Shown: positions 1 to 9,344 of the stretch, piece by piece
Layout of the letters: each line of letters starts with the position of its first letter
How positions within the stretch are numbered: position 1 is the stretch's first letter
Assembly: GCA_018713795.1 (NCBI GenBank)
Contig: DVOE01000050.1
Span: forward strand, 1-37,279
DNA: 37,279 nt
DNA from: Candidatus Limadaptatus stercoripullorum
Lineage (GTDB): Bacteria > Bacillota > Clostridia > Christensenellales > CAG-917
Direction: 5' to 3'
The notes under the pieces: generated by a model
What the model saw: only the letters and a program-made list of their open reading frames with translations
Databases searched by the model: none
What the model was told of the DNA's origin: nothing
Program-made: the position numbers and the translations under genes

Positions 1-1
1 G

Positions 2-970
2 CCCGTGCTGTATGTCGGCGGAGGGGTGCGCGCCGCCGGCGCTTCGGACAAGGTCAAAGAGCTCGCGGACAGACTGCACGCCCCCGTCACGGTGACTTAC
101 ATGGGTCTCGGCTGCTATCCTCCCGACGGCGAAGGCTGGCTGGGGGTGCTGTCCGACGCGGCGAGCCTGCCCGCGGCGGCGATCGCCGAATGCGACCTTT
201 TCGTCACGCTCGGAGCGCGGTTCAACAGCCGCTACGGAGCCTTCGGCAGACTCGCGAAGCGGCGGGTGCCCGTCCTGCAATTCGACACCGACCGCGCGGA
301 GATAGACAAGAATGTCCCCGCCGCGCTTTCGGTGGTGGGCGATGTGGCGGAGTCGCTCGCGGAGCTCCTTCCCCTCCTTCCGCAACGCGAAAAGGCGGAA
401 TGGGAGTACGCTTCCCTCCCCGTACGGCGGGAGGTCAACCGCGGCACCGAGATAATAGCTGCGCTCTCCCGCGCGATGGGCAGGCGCGCCACCGTCGTCA
501 CGGATGTGGGACTGCATCAGGAATGGACGGCGCACAACGCCGAGATCTTCACCCCCGAGAGGTTCCTGACCAGCGGCGGACTTGGAGCGATGGGCTTCGG
601 CACCGGCGCCGCGATTGGCGCGCATTTCGCCTCGGGAGACAGCTGTCTCCTGGTCACCGGCGACGGATCGTTCAACATGAACTTCAACGAACTTTCCACC
701 GCCGTCAAGCATCATATCCCCCTCGTGGTCGCGGTGCTCAACAACAATTCGCTGGGCATGATACGCAGGCTGCAAACGGCGCGGCGGAGCAAGAGCAATG
801 TCAACGCGCCCTATCTCAACATCGATTACGCCGCTCTCGCCCGCTCCATGGGCGCGCGGGGCGTGACCGTCTCCGAGACCGAGGACATAGAGGACGCCGC
901 GCAGCGCGCGCTGGACGGATCGCTGCCTCTCGTCATAGACTTCAAACTCCCGATAAACACGGGCATATAG
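2..970 (+). CDS. ilvB: Acetolactate synthase large subunit, C-terminal part (truncated by window edge)
   Basis: This is the thiamine-diphosphate enzyme that condenses two pyruvates to acetolactate, or pyruvate with 2-oxobutyrate, as the first common step of valine, leucine and isoleucine synthesis. About 322 residues are visible and the reading frame is open at the left edge, so some 230-250 N-terminal residues of a usual 550-570 residue protein lie outside the window. The middle FAD-side domain (about 1-130 of the visible part) is followed by the C-terminal TPP domain. The TPP/Mg motif is visible as GDG near visible residue 219 with the closing NNN at 246-248, in the pattern expected for the family. 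The gene ends 7 bases before ilvN, which encodes its regulatory partner, and it leads the ilv-leu operon. The identification is firm; the start cannot be seen. Confidence 0.95.
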   Translation, partial: PVLYVGGGVRAAGASDKVKELADRLHAPVTVTYMGLGCYPPDGEGWLGVLSDAASLPAAAIAECDLFVTLGARFNSRYGAFGRLAKRRVPVLQFDTDRAEIDKNVPAALSVVGDVAESLAELLPLLPQREKAEWEYASLPVRREVNRGTEIIAALSRAMGRRATVVTDVGLHQEWTAHNAEIFTPERFLTSGGLGAMGFGTGAAIGAHFASGDSCLLVTGDGSFNMNFNELSTAVKHHIPLVVAVLNNNSLGMIRRLQTARRSKSNVNAPYLNIDYAALARSMGARGVTVSETEDIEDAAQRALDGSLPLVIDFKLPINTGI

Positions 971-977
971 GTGAACA

Positions 978-1502
978 ATGGACGGCATCAAACAGAGGAT
1001 AATCTCAATTCTCGTAAGCAACCAACCCGGCGTGCTCTCGCGCATAGCGGGGCTGTTTTCGCGGCGCGGCTACAACATCGACGCCCTCACCGTCTGCGCG
1101 ACGGAGGACGAGCGCTATTCGCGCATGACCATCACGGTCACCGCTCAGCCCGCCACCGTGCGCCAGATCGTCGCTCAGCTCGAAAAGCAGGAGGATGTCA
1201 TCAAGGTCGTGGGCTTTGACGGCAGCGAAGTCGCCTATCGCGAGCTGCTGCTAATAAAACTCGCGGTCTCCCCCGCCGAGCGCAGTCAGATCGTCGACCT
1301 TTGCACCCTCTTCAAGGCAAAAGCCATCGACATCAACGCCGACAGCATCATGCTCGAACTCACGGGTTCGCCCGAAAAGGTGGACAATTTCGTCAAAAAT
1401 CTCTCCGTCTACACCATCCTCGAGATGGCGCGTACGGGCGGCGCAGCCCTCGAACGCGGCGGCGGCAGCATGGCGGCGGATGTCTCCGCCGGGGAGGAGT
1501 AA
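978..1502 (+). CDS. ilvN: Acetolactate synthase small (regulatory) subunit
   Basis: The protein has 174 residues, a typical length for the regulatory subunit that binds the large subunit and confers valine feedback inhibition. An N-terminal ACT domain covers about residues 5-75 and contains the stretch NQPGVLSRIAGLFSRRGYNI, with the characteristic Gly-Val-Leu-x-Arg turn of IlvN/IlvH proteins. A second ferredoxin-like domain follows (about 80-155, around ELLLIKL and LTGSPEKVDNF). The C-terminal tail is rich in Gly and Ala. The ATG is preceded by AGGTGA four bases away. It is the second gene of the ilv-leu operon, and leuA begins 3 bases after its stop. Confidence 0.95.
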   Translation: MDGIKQRIISILVSNQPGVLSRIAGLFSRRGYNIDALTVCATEDERYSRMTITVTAQPATVRQIVAQLEKQEDVIKVVGFDGSEVAYRELLLIKLAVSPAERSQIVDLCTLFKAKAIDINADSIMLELTGSPEKVDNFVKNLSVYTILEMARTGGAALERGGGSMAADVSAGEE

Positions 1503-1505
1503 GCC

Positions 1506-3032
1506 GTGAGCGTCAGCGACCCGAGAAAGATCATCATCTTCGACACCACCCTCCGCGACGGCGAGCAGTCCCCCGGGTGCAGTATGCACCTCGGCGAAAA
1601 ACTCGATGTCGCCGAAGCGCTGGAAAAGTTGGGCGTGGATGTCATCGAAGCGGGCTTCCCCGCTTCGAGCGAAGGCGAATTCAAAGCCGTCCGCGAGATA
1701 GCTTCCGTCCTCAAAAAGAGCCGCGTCGCCGCGCTTTGTCGCTGCAAGCGCGAGGATATCGACCGCGGTTACGAGGCGGTGAAGGACGCGGTGCACCCCA
1801 GGCTGCATATCTTCCTCGCCACCTCGCCCATACACCTCGAATACAAGCTCCGCATCGACGAGGAGACCTGCCTCGTCATGATCGAGACGCACACCCGCTA
1901 CGCGCGTTCGCTGACCGATGATGTGGAATTCTCCTTCGAGGACGCGACCCGCACCCCCCTCCCCTTCCTTGCAAAGGCAGCCGAGGCGGCGGTGAAAGGC
2001 GGCGCGACCACCCTCAATTTCCCCGACACCGTGGGGTACGCCACCCCCGCCGAGATGGAAGAGATGATCTCCTTCGTCCGCGCGAATGTCGAGGGCATAG
2101 ACAAAGTGACCGTGTCTGTGCACTGCCACAACGATCTCGGCATGGCGACGGCGAACTCCCTCGCCGCCGTGCGCGCAGGGGCGTCGCAGGTGGAATGCAC
2201 GGTCAACGGCATTGGCGAACGCGCGGGCAACGCCGCCCTCGAAGAAGTGGTCATGGCTCTCAAGACCAGAAAGGACACCTTCGGCTGCCGGACGGACATC
2301 GACACCAAGCGCATCTACCCCGTCTCCAAACTCGTCAGCAGCATCGTCGGCATCAAGCTCCCGCCCAACAAAGCGGTGGTCGGGAGAAACGCTTTCGTGC
2401 ACGAGTCGGGCATACATCAACACGGCGTCCTCGCCAACCGCAGCACCTACGAGATCATGGATCCCCACGAGATCGGAATGCCCGAAAACGAACTTGTGCT
2501 CGGAAAACATAGCGGTAAACATGCGTTTGAGGAACTTCTCAGCGAAATGGGCTACTCTCTCACCCCCGAGCAGGCGGCGGCTTTCTTCCCCAAGTACAAG
2601 GAGATCGCCGACCGCAAAAAGGAGGTCACGAGGAGCGATGTGGACGCCCTTCTCTCGGGCGCGTTCCGCCGCCGCGTCAAGAGGATCTACACCTTGAAGG
2701 ACTACGAAGTCACCGCCTACAAGAACTCGGCGTCCTGCGCCGTGTCGCTCGAAGCGGAGGGCAAGATACACTCCGAGCGCATGACGGGAGACGGTCCCGT
2801 CGACGCCGCGTTCAAAGCCATCAACTCGCTCACCGGGCGCAACTTCAAGCTGATGGACTACCAGCTGCACTCAGTGTCCGAGGGAAAGGACGCGCTCGGC
2901 GAAGCCACCGTCAAACTCGTCTTCCCCGAAAGCGGCGCCATGATGACGGGCAAGGGGGTGTCCACGGATGTGCTCGAAGCCTCCCTGCTCGCCTATATCA
3001 ACGCCGCGAACAAATTGCTGCAAGAGGACTGA
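1506..3032 (+). CDS. leuA: 2-isopropylmalate synthase
   Basis: LeuA condenses acetyl-CoA with 2-oxoisovalerate, the committed step to leucine. The 508-residue protein has the usual length of the long family. The N-terminal TIM barrel opens with FDTTLRDGEQSPG (about 11-23), the HMGL-like signature that binds the divalent metal. The metal-binding HCHND motif follows in the barrel, and there is a C-terminal LeuA regulatory domain (about 385-508) of the type that binds leucine. I chose the GTG start at 1506 because it directly follows ilvN with a GGAGTAAG sequence as ribosome binding site, and the protein begins just before the first barrel strand. Its stop touches the next start. It can be told from the neighbouring cimA by the GEQSPG signature. 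Confidence 0.94.
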   Translation: MSVSDPRKIIIFDTTLRDGEQSPGCSMHLGEKLDVAEALEKLGVDVIEAGFPASSEGEFKAVREIASVLKKSRVAALCRCKREDIDRGYEAVKDAVHPRLHIFLATSPIHLEYKLRIDEETCLVMIETHTRYARSLTDDVEFSFEDATRTPLPFLAKAAEAAVKGGATTLNFPDTVGYATPAEMEEMISFVRANVEGIDKVTVSVHCHNDLGMATANSLAAVRAGASQVECTVNGIGERAGNAALEEVVMALKTRKDTFGCRTDIDTKRIYPVSKLVSSIVGIKLPPNKAVVGRNAFVHESGIHQHGVLANRSTYEIMDPHEIGMPENELVLGKHSGKHAFEELLSEMGYSLTPEQAAAFFPKYKEIADRKKEVTRSDVDALLSGAFRRRVKRIYTLKDYEVTAYKNSASCAVSLEAEGKIHSERMTGDGPVDAAFKAINSLTGRNFKLMDYQLHSVSEGKDALGEATVKLVFPESGAMMTGKGVSTDVLEASLLAYINAANKLLQED

Positions 3033-4574
3033 ATGAGACTGGAATTTTACGACACCACCCTGCGCGACGGAGCGCAGGCGGCGGGCATCGCCTTCTCGGT
3101 CGCCGACAAGCGGCAGATCTTCTCGTTGCTCGAAAACATCGGGATGGACTATATCGAAGGCGGCGATCCCGCCTCCAATCCCAAAGACGCCGAATTTTTC
3201 GCGGAGCTGTCCGCTCCCCGTCTCGTGGCGTTCGGAGCCACGCGCAGAAAGGATTCCGCGCCCGAAAACGACGCGGGGCTCGCCGCGCTCATAGCTTCGG
3301 GGGCGGAGAGGGTCTGCATATTCGGCAAAGCCAGCCGCTCGCAGGCGGAAGAGGTGCTCGGAGTCACTCCCGAGCAAAATCTCACCATGATAAGCGAGAG
3401 CGTGAGCTATCTCCGCGCCCGCGGCAAAAAGGTCATCTTTGACGCCGAACATTTCTACGACGGGTTCCGCGAAGACAGGAAGTACGCCCTCGCCGCGCTC
3501 ATGGCGGCGTACATGTCCGGCGCGGACACGCTGGTGCTCTGCGACACCAACGGCGGCAGTTCTCCCGAGGACGCCTACGAATTCACGCGCGTGGCGGCGG
3601 ACACCTTCGGCGGGGCCACGGTCGGGGTGCATTTCCACAACGATACGGGGGTCGCGGTCGCCAATTCGCTGGCGGCGGTGAAGGCGGGGGCGACGCATGT
3701 CCAAGGCACCTTCCTCGGGTTCGGGGAACGCTGCGGCAACGCCAATCTCTCCACAGTCATCGCCGATCTCGTGCTCAAAGAGGGCGCGGAGTGCGGCATT
3801 ATGCTTCCCGAGCTCACCCGCACGGCGCACGCGCTCGCGGAGATATGCAACATCCCCCTCGATCCCGCCATGCCCTATGTCGGTTCGGCGGCGTTCGCGC
3901 ACAAGGCGGGGATGCACGCCGACGCGGTCATCAAGAACGCGCACACCTTCGAACATATCTCCCCCGCCGCCGTCGGCAATAAGGAGCGCATATTGCTCAG
4001 CGAGATGGCGGGAAGGAGCGCGGTCGCCAAGAAACTCGAGAATTTCTTCCCCTCTCTCGACAAGCACAGCCCCAAGATCAAAGAGATCCTCGACATGGTC
4101 AAGCTGCTTGAGATGAAGGGGTATCAGTTCGAGAACGCCGACGGCAGTTTCGTGTTGCTTGCCGAGCGCGTGCTCGGCGCGTTCGAGCCCTCTTTCAAAC
4201 TGGTCGGCTACAAGATCACGGCGCAAAAACCCGGCGGGGTCAACCGCGCCGAGGTCACCATAGATGTCGGCGGGGAACATTCCTCCGCCGCCGAGACCGG
4301 CAACGGTCCCGTCAACGCCCTCGACAAGGCGCTGCGCACCGCCCTCACCCGCAGGTTCCCCGAACTCAGAGAGGTGGTGCTCACTGACTACAAGGTCCGC
4401 GTCGTCGAGAGTTCGGGCGCGACGGACGCCATGGTCAGGGTGCTCATCACTTCCTCGGACAAGAAGGAGAGCTGGACGACGGTCGGCGTGTCCACCGACA
4501 TAGTCGAAGCGAGCTGGCAGGCGCTGGCGGACAGCTTCGAATACAAACTCACCGGTCAATGCCGGGTGGTATGA
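3033..4574 (+). CDS. cimA: (R)-citramalate synthase (LeuA-like)
   Basis: This second LeuA-family enzyme has 513 residues. Its opening motif YDTTLRDGAQAAG differs from LeuA (GEQSPG) in the way typical of the citramalate synthase group, and the metal site VHFHND is present. CimA condenses acetyl-CoA and pyruvate to citramalate, which LeuCD and LeuB then convert to 2-oxobutyrate, giving a threonine-independent route to isoleucine. A C-terminal regulatory domain is present (about 380-513, including the GNGPVNALDKAL stretch shared with LeuA). The ATG directly follows the leuA stop codon, so translation is probably coupled. Finding it between leuA and leuCDB fits the shared use of those enzymes. 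The substrate assignment rests on family resemblance; a divergent second isopropylmalate synthase is the alternative. Confidence 0.88.
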   Translation: MRLEFYDTTLRDGAQAAGIAFSVADKRQIFSLLENIGMDYIEGGDPASNPKDAEFFAELSAPRLVAFGATRRKDSAPENDAGLAALIASGAERVCIFGKASRSQAEEVLGVTPEQNLTMISESVSYLRARGKKVIFDAEHFYDGFREDRKYALAALMAAYMSGADTLVLCDTNGGSSPEDAYEFTRVAADTFGGATVGVHFHNDTGVAVANSLAAVKAGATHVQGTFLGFGERCGNANLSTVIADLVLKEGAECGIMLPELTRTAHALAEICNIPLDPAMPYVGSAAFAHKAGMHADAVIKNAHTFEHISPAAVGNKERILLSEMAGRSAVAKKLENFFPSLDKHSPKIKEILDMVKLLEMKGYQFENADGSFVLLAERVLGAFEPSFKLVGYKITAQKPGGVNRAEVTIDVGGEHSSAAETGNGPVNALDKALRTALTRRFPELREVVLTDYKVRVVESSGATDAMVRVLITSSDKKESWTTVGVSTDIVEASWQALADSFEYKLTGQCRVV

Positions 4575-4581
4575 GGCGGCT

Positions 4582-5850
4582 ATGAAACAGACTGCTACTC
4601 AAAAGATACTCGCGCGTCATGCGGAGAGAGAGCGCGTCCTCGCGGGCGAACTCGTCACCGCGGGCGTGGATGTCATCCTCGGCAACGATATCACTTCGCC
4701 CGTCGCGATCGCACGGCTGAAAGAGGCGGGCGGCAGCGTTGTCTGCCCCCAAAAAGTGGTGCTCGTGCTCGACCATTTCGTGCCCGCGAAGGACATTAAA
4801 TCCGCCGAGCAATGCCGCGTCGTGCGCGATTTCGCCCGCGAGAACGGCATTGACAAGTTCTACGATGTCGGAAGATGCGGCGTCGAACACGCTCTTCTGC
4901 CCGAACAGGGGCTCATCCGCCCCGGCTCGCTCATTATAGGCGCGGACAGCCACACCTGCACTTACGGCGCGCTCGGCTGCTTCTCGACGGGGATCGGCTC
5001 CACGGACATGGCGGCTGCCATGATGACGGGGCGGCTCTGGTTCAAAGTCCCCTCGGCGATAAAGGTCGTCCTCAAAGGCGAGCTCCCTAAGTTCGTCACG
5101 GGAAAGGACGCCGTGCTCGCGCTCATCGCGGCTCTCGGCGTGGACGGCGCGACTTACCGTTCCCTCGAGTTTTTCGGGAACATCTCCGCCCTCTCCGTCG
5201 AAGACAGGCTGACCGTATGCAACATGGCGGTGGAATGCGGCGCAAAAAACGCCTTCTTCCCCGTCGACGACGCGGCGCGCGACTATCTCGCCTCCCGCGG
5301 CATTGAGATAGGAAGCGACGAACTCGTCACGCCCGACGACGACGCGGTGTACGAGAGGGAGATCGTGCTCGACCTCTCCTCACTCGCTCCCGCCGTCGCC
5401 TTCCCGCACCTTCCTTCCAATGTCCGTTTCCTCGGAAGAGACGACATCGGGGTCATCCCCGTCGATCAGGTTGTGATAGGCAGCTGCACCAACGGCAGGA
5501 TAGGCGATATGCGCGCGGCTGCGGAGGTGCTCGCGGGAAGAAAGGTCGCCCGGGGCGTCAGATGCATAATCATCCCCGCCACCCCGGAGGTCTACTCGCG
5601 CTGCCTCGAAGAGGGGCTGCTCAAGATATTCACTGACGCCGGCGCAGCCGTGTCCACCCCCACATGCGGACCCTGCCTCGGCGGGTATATGGGCATACTC
5701 GCGGCGGGCGAGAGCGCGGTCGCGACCACCAACCGCAATTTCGTGGGCAGGATGGGCTCGACGGAGAGCAAGGTCTATCTCGCCTCGCCGTATGTGGCGG
5801 CGGCGAGCGCGGTCACGGGACGCATAAGCTCGCCCCGGGAGGTGATGTGA
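4582..5850 (+). CDS. leuC: 3-isopropylmalate dehydratase large subunit
   Basis: The aconitase-family large subunit carries the [4Fe-4S] cluster and isomerises 2-isopropylmalate to 3-isopropylmalate; with citramalate it also makes the methylmalate intermediate needed by CimA. At 422 residues it is the shorter form common in Clostridia and archaea rather than the roughly 466-residue proteobacterial form. The three cluster cysteines are visible: C302 in GSCTNGR, and C362 and C365 in TCGPCLGG. ADSHTCTYGA (about 121-130) is the second family hallmark. A GAGG sequence precedes the ATG by about five bases. Its stop overlaps the leuD start by one base (TGATG). Confidence 0.95.
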   Translation: MKQTATQKILARHAERERVLAGELVTAGVDVILGNDITSPVAIARLKEAGGSVVCPQKVVLVLDHFVPAKDIKSAEQCRVVRDFARENGIDKFYDVGRCGVEHALLPEQGLIRPGSLIIGADSHTCTYGALGCFSTGIGSTDMAAAMMTGRLWFKVPSAIKVVLKGELPKFVTGKDAVLALIAALGVDGATYRSLEFFGNISALSVEDRLTVCNMAVECGAKNAFFPVDDAARDYLASRGIEIGSDELVTPDDDAVYEREIVLDLSSLAPAVAFPHLPSNVRFLGRDDIGVIPVDQVVIGSCTNGRIGDMRAAAEVLAGRKVARGVRCIIIPATPEVYSRCLEEGLLKIFTDAGAAVSTPTCGPCLGGYMGILAAGESAVATTNRNFVGRMGSTESKVYLASPYVAAASAVTGRISSPREVM

Positions 5851-6314
5851 TGGGCAAAGTTTTCAAGTACGGCGACAATGTGGACACGGATGTCATCATT
5901 CCCGCCCGCCATCTCAACGACGCGTCCGAAGAAAATCTCAGGGCGCATGTCCTCGAAGATCTGGACCCCGCCTTTGCGGGCGCGGTGAAAAAAGGCGACT
6001 TCGTGGTCGGCGGCGCTAACTTCGGCAGCGGCTCATCCCGCGAACACGCCCCACTCGCCCTCAAAGCGGCGGGCGTCGGCGCGGTCATCGCGAAAAGCTT
6101 CGCGCGCATATTTTTCAGAAACGCCGTCAACATCGGTCTCAGGGTCATCGAATTGCCCGAAGCCGTGGATGAAATAGCCGAAAACGACATATTAACGCTC
6201 GATAGCGACATCTTGCGCGACGAGACCACGGGCAAGAGCTACCCCCTTCCGCCCGTGGACGACTATGTCCGGAGGGTGCTGGAGAAGGGCGGATTGCTGG
6301 AGGCGCTGAAATGA
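5850..6314 (+). CDS. leuD: 3-isopropylmalate dehydratase small subunit
   Basis: The 154-residue swivelling-domain partner of LeuC completes the isopropylmalate isomerase active site. The N-terminus [20 protein letters not shown] and the loop [14 protein letters not shown] (about 61-74) are diagnostic for the short-form LeuD paired with short-form LeuC. I chose the ATG at 5850, which overlaps the leuC stop, over upstream in-frame codons that would lie inside leuC and add residues foreign to the family. The gene overlaps leuB by four bases (ATGA), so leuC, leuD and leuB are translationally coupled. Confidence 0.95.
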   Translation: MGKVFKYGDNVDTDVIIPARHLNDASEENLRAHVLEDLDPAFAGAVKKGDFVVGGANFGSGSSREHAPLALKAAGVGAVIAKSFARIFFRNAVNIGLRVIELPEAVDEIAENDILTLDSDILRDETTGKSYPLPPVDDYVRRVLEKGGLLEALK

Positions 6315-7372
6315 AAGCAAGCATACTCGCTCTGCCGGGAGACGGCATAGGTCCGGAGATAGTCGCCGCGGCAAAACGCGTGCTCGCAGCCGTCGGCAAA
6401 AGATTCGGTCACGAGTTCACGGTGAGCGACGCGCTCATCGGCGGAGCGGCGATAGACGCCGTCGGGACTCCTCTTCCCGAGCCCACGGCGGAAGCGGCGC
6501 TCGCCGCCGACGCGGTGCTGCTCGGCGCGGTGGGCGGTCCCAAATGGGACGACGCTCCCGTGCGCCCCGAAGCCGCCCTGCTCGGCATACGCAAACGCCT
6601 GGGGCTCTACGCAAATCTCCGTCCCGCCAGGCTCTATCCCGCGCTTGCGGGAGCTTCGGCGCTTCGCCCGGACATCCTCGCGCGCGGCATAGATCTCGTC
6701 ATCGTCCGCGAGCTCACGGGCGGGATATATTTCGGGGAGCGCGGATACCGCGGCGGGAAGTTCGGCAGAGAGGCGTTCGACACCGAATGCTACTCCGAGA
6801 TAGAGATCGAGCGCGTGGCGCGCATAGCCTACGAACTCGCCGAAAAGCGCGGGCGCAGGCTGTGCCTCGTCGACAAAGCCAATGTGCTCACCTCGTCCGC
6901 GCTGTGGCGGAAGGTGGTCACCGACATCAACGAGGACTACCCCACCGTCGCCGTGGACTGCATGTATGTGGACAACGCCGCCATGCAACTCGTGCGCGAT
7001 CCGTCGCGGTTCGATGTCATCGTCACCTCGAATATGTTCGGCGACATACTCTCCGATCTCGCGGCGGCGCTGGTGGGTAGCATAGGCGTCATGCCTTCCG
7101 CCTCCTTCGGCGCGACGGCGGCGGGGATGTACGAAGCCATCCACGGCTCCGCACCCGATATCGCGGGGCAGGGAAAGGCAAACCCCGTCGGCACCATACT
7201 TTCGGCGGCGATGATGCTCCGCCACTCTTTTGACCTCGGCGCCGAAGCGGCAGCGGTCGAAAACGCCGTCGCGAAGGTCATCGCGGAGGGAAAAGGCACC
7301 CCCGACATAGGCGGCGCCCTCACCACGGATGAGATGACGGAGGCGGTGATCGCGGCGCTGCCCGAGGAATAA
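6311..7372 (+). CDS. leuB: 3-isopropylmalate dehydrogenase
   Basis: This NAD-dependent oxidative decarboxylase gives 2-oxoisocaproate in leucine synthesis and probably also acts on the citramalate-derived methylmalate. The 353 residues match the family length. GDGIGPEIV near the N-terminus, [11 protein letters not shown], and the [19 protein letters not shown] segment with the catalytic and metal aspartates identify the isocitrate/isopropylmalate dehydrogenase family. The acidic and aromatic pattern around [19 protein letters not shown] is the NAD-binding loop. It is the last gene of the operon and a strong terminator follows 22 bases after the stop. Confidence 0.95.
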   Translation: MKASILALPGDGIGPEIVAAAKRVLAAVGKRFGHEFTVSDALIGGAAIDAVGTPLPEPTAEAALAADAVLLGAVGGPKWDDAPVRPEAALLGIRKRLGLYANLRPARLYPALAGASALRPDILARGIDLVIVRELTGGIYFGERGYRGGKFGREAFDTECYSEIEIERVARIAYELAEKRGRRLCLVDKANVLTSSALWRKVVTDINEDYPTVAVDCMYVDNAAMQLVRDPSRFDVIVTSNMFGDILSDLAAALVGSIGVMPSASFGATAAGMYEAIHGSAPDIAGQGKANPVGTILSAAMMLRHSFDLGAEAAAVENAVAKVIAEGKGTPDIGGALTTDEMTEAVIAALPEE

Positions 7373-7394
7373 AAGGAGTTTACCCAAAAAGAAG

Positions 7395-7422
7395 AAAGAC
7401 GGCGTCAGCGCCGTCTTTTTTT
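7395..7422 (+). terminator. Rho-independent terminator of the ilv-leu operon
   Basis: A perfect 10-bp stem (7395-7404 with 7409-7418), loop TCAG, ends in a run of seven T. It lies just after leuB and between convergent transcription units; the A-rich left side could also let it work for the minus-strand operon that ends at 7459. Confidence 0.92.
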
Positions 7423-7458
7423 GATGTTTCCCGCTATCTAACCGTTCGGATCATTCGG

Positions 7459-8349
7459 TCACCCGAGGCTTTTAAGGATGTGTTCGGCGTAAGCCTTTGC
7501 GACATTCACGCCCGTCACCTCTTCGAACGCGCGGAAGAAGGCGTTGGAGTTTACCTCGCAAAGCAGCATCCCGCCGTCCTTTCCGAACAGGAAGTCTATG
7601 CCGCAATAGTCCAGCCCTAAGGTCTTCGCCGCGAGCAGAGCGTATCCCGCCGTTTGCTCGGGTACTTCATAGGGTTCTCCCCTGCCGCCCGCGCCTATGT
7701 TGGAGCGGAAGTCCTCTCCACCGCCTATCCTCAGCATCCCGCCGAGCACTTTGCCGCCCACGACTATGACCCTGAGGTCGCGCCCCGCGCTCGAAGGCAG
7801 GAATTCCTGGATGAGATGGGGGCGGCACTTGACCCTTTCGAGGGCGAAGCGGAGCTGCTCGCGGTCGTGCGCAAGAAAGACCTCTTTCCCGAGCGAACCG
7901 TAGCTCTCTTTGACTACGGCGGGGAAGCCGAGCGCGAGTTCGACGATGTCGAGGGTGCTGTTTTTGACCTTCTCCGAGGGATCGTAGCAAAGCAGCCCGG
8001 GCAGCGTGCGCGGCATGGGTATGCCCGTCTTGGCAAGGGCGATATGCGTGGTCATCTTGTCGTCGCAGATCTCTATGGCGCGCGGCGGATTGAACACGCG
8101 CACTCCCGCCGCGTCCAGCCCGTCCAGGATATACTTGTCCTTGTCGAGGAAGACGATGAAATCAAACCCGGAGAGCCCGCAGCGGAATCCCTCCGCTCCG
8201 CCCGTCGCCACGGGGAAAAAGTCGGCGCGGCGCACCTCGACCTCGGCGCCGAGCGCCGTGAGTTCCTCGGCGAGCCGCCGAGGCTGATACATCATCTCCT
8301 CCGACTTGTTGAAGGCATTGACGAGGATGAGCCCGCTTTTCTTTTTCAC
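7459..8349 (-). CDS. ATP-grasp ligase, RimK-like
   Basis: The 296-residue protein belongs to the ATP-grasp superfamily, which joins a carboxylate (activated as acyl phosphate) to an amine or thiol. An N-terminal pre-ATP-grasp domain (about 1-95, LILVNAF at the start) is followed by the ATP-grasp fold. Visible marks are DKMTTHIALAKTGIPMPRT, the lysine-bearing strand FPAVVKESYGSLGKEVFL, IQEFLPSS, RVIVVGGKVLGGMLRI and the metal-binding end FLFGKDGGMLLCEVNSNAFF. This arrangement is that of RimK/LysX-type ligases with amino-acid substrates. The substrate is unknown. It overlaps the ABC permease gene by four bases (ATGA) and ends the coaX-hom operon, so it may act on, or with, the carrier protein encoded upstream; that is inference. 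Confidence 0.8.
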   Translation of the reverse strand: MKKKSGLILVNAFNKSEEMMYQPRRLAEELTALGAEVEVRRADFFPVATGGAEGFRCGLSGFDFIVFLDKDKYILDGLDAAGVRVFNPPRAIEICDDKMTTHIALAKTGIPMPRTLPGLLCYDPSEKVKNSTLDIVELALGFPAVVKESYGSLGKEVFLAHDREQLRFALERVKCRPHLIQEFLPSSAGRDLRVIVVGGKVLGGMLRIGGGEDFRSNIGAGGRGEPYEVPEQTAGYALLAAKTLGLDYCGIDFLFGKDGGMLLCEVNSNAFFRAFEEVTGVNVAKAYAEHILKSLG

Positions 8350-9344
8350 TTGCCGCCCCCGTTCACCGCTTGATCCTCGTCCGCGCCGCCAGCTGCGGGG
8401 CGTTTTTTGCTTCGCGATCTGCCCGCGGGAAGATCGAGCAGCCTGGTGCCGAGCACGAGCCCGAGCACGGCTGTGAGGGCTATCCAGCCAGCCACATATC
8501 CCGCCATGACGGCGATATCCGCCTCGGCGCCGAAAAATCCGAAGGTCATCGAAAAGCTCTCCGCGATCTCGTCCGAGACGCCCGCGGGCAGCCCCGCGGT
8601 CAGATTTTCAAGGGCGCCGCGCATGAAAAAGTTTCTGAAAAGCCCCGCCGCGTGAGTGCCGGGGAGCACGCCCGCCGCATATTCCACGCCGTCAGGGAAG
8701 GTGCTCAGCGGCATATACGCGCCGATGAGAAAACCTATCGCCGCGCTGACTATGCCCGCGAATCCGCCGAGCGCGCCCTGCGTCGGGAACGCCGCGCACA
8801 CGAGCACGGAGATCAGCGTCGCGGACAGAGCGGCGAAAAGCACCGTCCCGAGCGCCGCGAACACATCCGCCGCCGACATGAAAAACGAACCGCTCGCGGC
8901 GAGATAGACGAGACCTATCAGGAACACGACGGTGCATATCACCACCGTCACCACGAAATTGAACACGAAATAGCCGCCGATGAGCACGCTCTTTTTGACG
9001 GGAGCGGCGAGGAAATCGCCGAGCACTCCGCGCTCGCGGTCTCCCACCATTACGCTGTTCGCCGAAAAGGATACGGTTATGGTCGCGGTGCCCAGCACGC
9101 CCGCTATCATCCAGCTGTCCACAAACGCCTGCGCCGCGCTCTCGTCCACCGTCCCCGCGGGGAAATAGGCGAGGAGGCTGTCCGTCTGCAGGTCGCCGAG
9201 GAAAAAGATATAGAGCACCAGGACTATGAGCGGCGAGAGCAGAGCCAGGAACACGCTGAGTTTGTCCTTCAAAAACACGCCGAGCGCGCGGCGCACAAGA
9301 TAGCCGAGCGCTCCGAAATCGGCGGCGAGCGAAGATCTTGTCAT
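8346..9344 (-). CDS. ABC-2 type transporter permease
   Basis: This 332-residue membrane protein has the ABC-2 exporter layout: one N-terminal membrane helix (about 30-55), a large outside loop with the acidic segment around DLQTDSLLAYFPAG, then five more helices between about 75 and 305. Its tail is basic and Gly/Ala-rich. GDRERGVLGDFLAAPVKKS is the typical cytoplasmic coupling helix of ABC-2 permeases, and VLPGTHAAGLFRNFFM is also common in the family. It overlaps the ATPase gene and the ATP-grasp gene by four bases each, so all three are likely coupled. The exported substrate cannot be read from the sequence; drug, lipid or peptide export are all possible. Confidence 0.85.
   Translation of the reverse strand: MTRSSLAADFGALGYLVRRALGVFLKDKLSVFLALLSPLIVLVLYIFFLGDLQTDSLLAYFPAGTVDESAAQAFVDSWMIAGVLGTATITVSFSANSVMVGDRERGVLGDFLAAPVKKSVLIGGYFVFNFVVTVVICTVVFLIGLVYLAASGSFFMSAADVFAALGTVLFAALSATLISVLVCAAFPTQGALGGFAGIVSAAIGFLIGAYMPLSTFPDGVEYAAGVLPGTHAAGLFRNFFMRGALENLTAGLPAGVSDEIAESFSMTFGFFGAEADIAVMAGYVAGWIALTAVLGLVLGTRLLDLPAGRSRSKKRPAAGGADEDQAVNGGGK

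Noticed and set aside
1251..4559. Very long open frames on the minus strand opposite leuA and cimA
   Set aside because: High G+C lets the antisense frame stay open. The plus-strand frames encode recognised enzymes; the antisense products are Gly/Val/Arg/His-rich and lack motifs.
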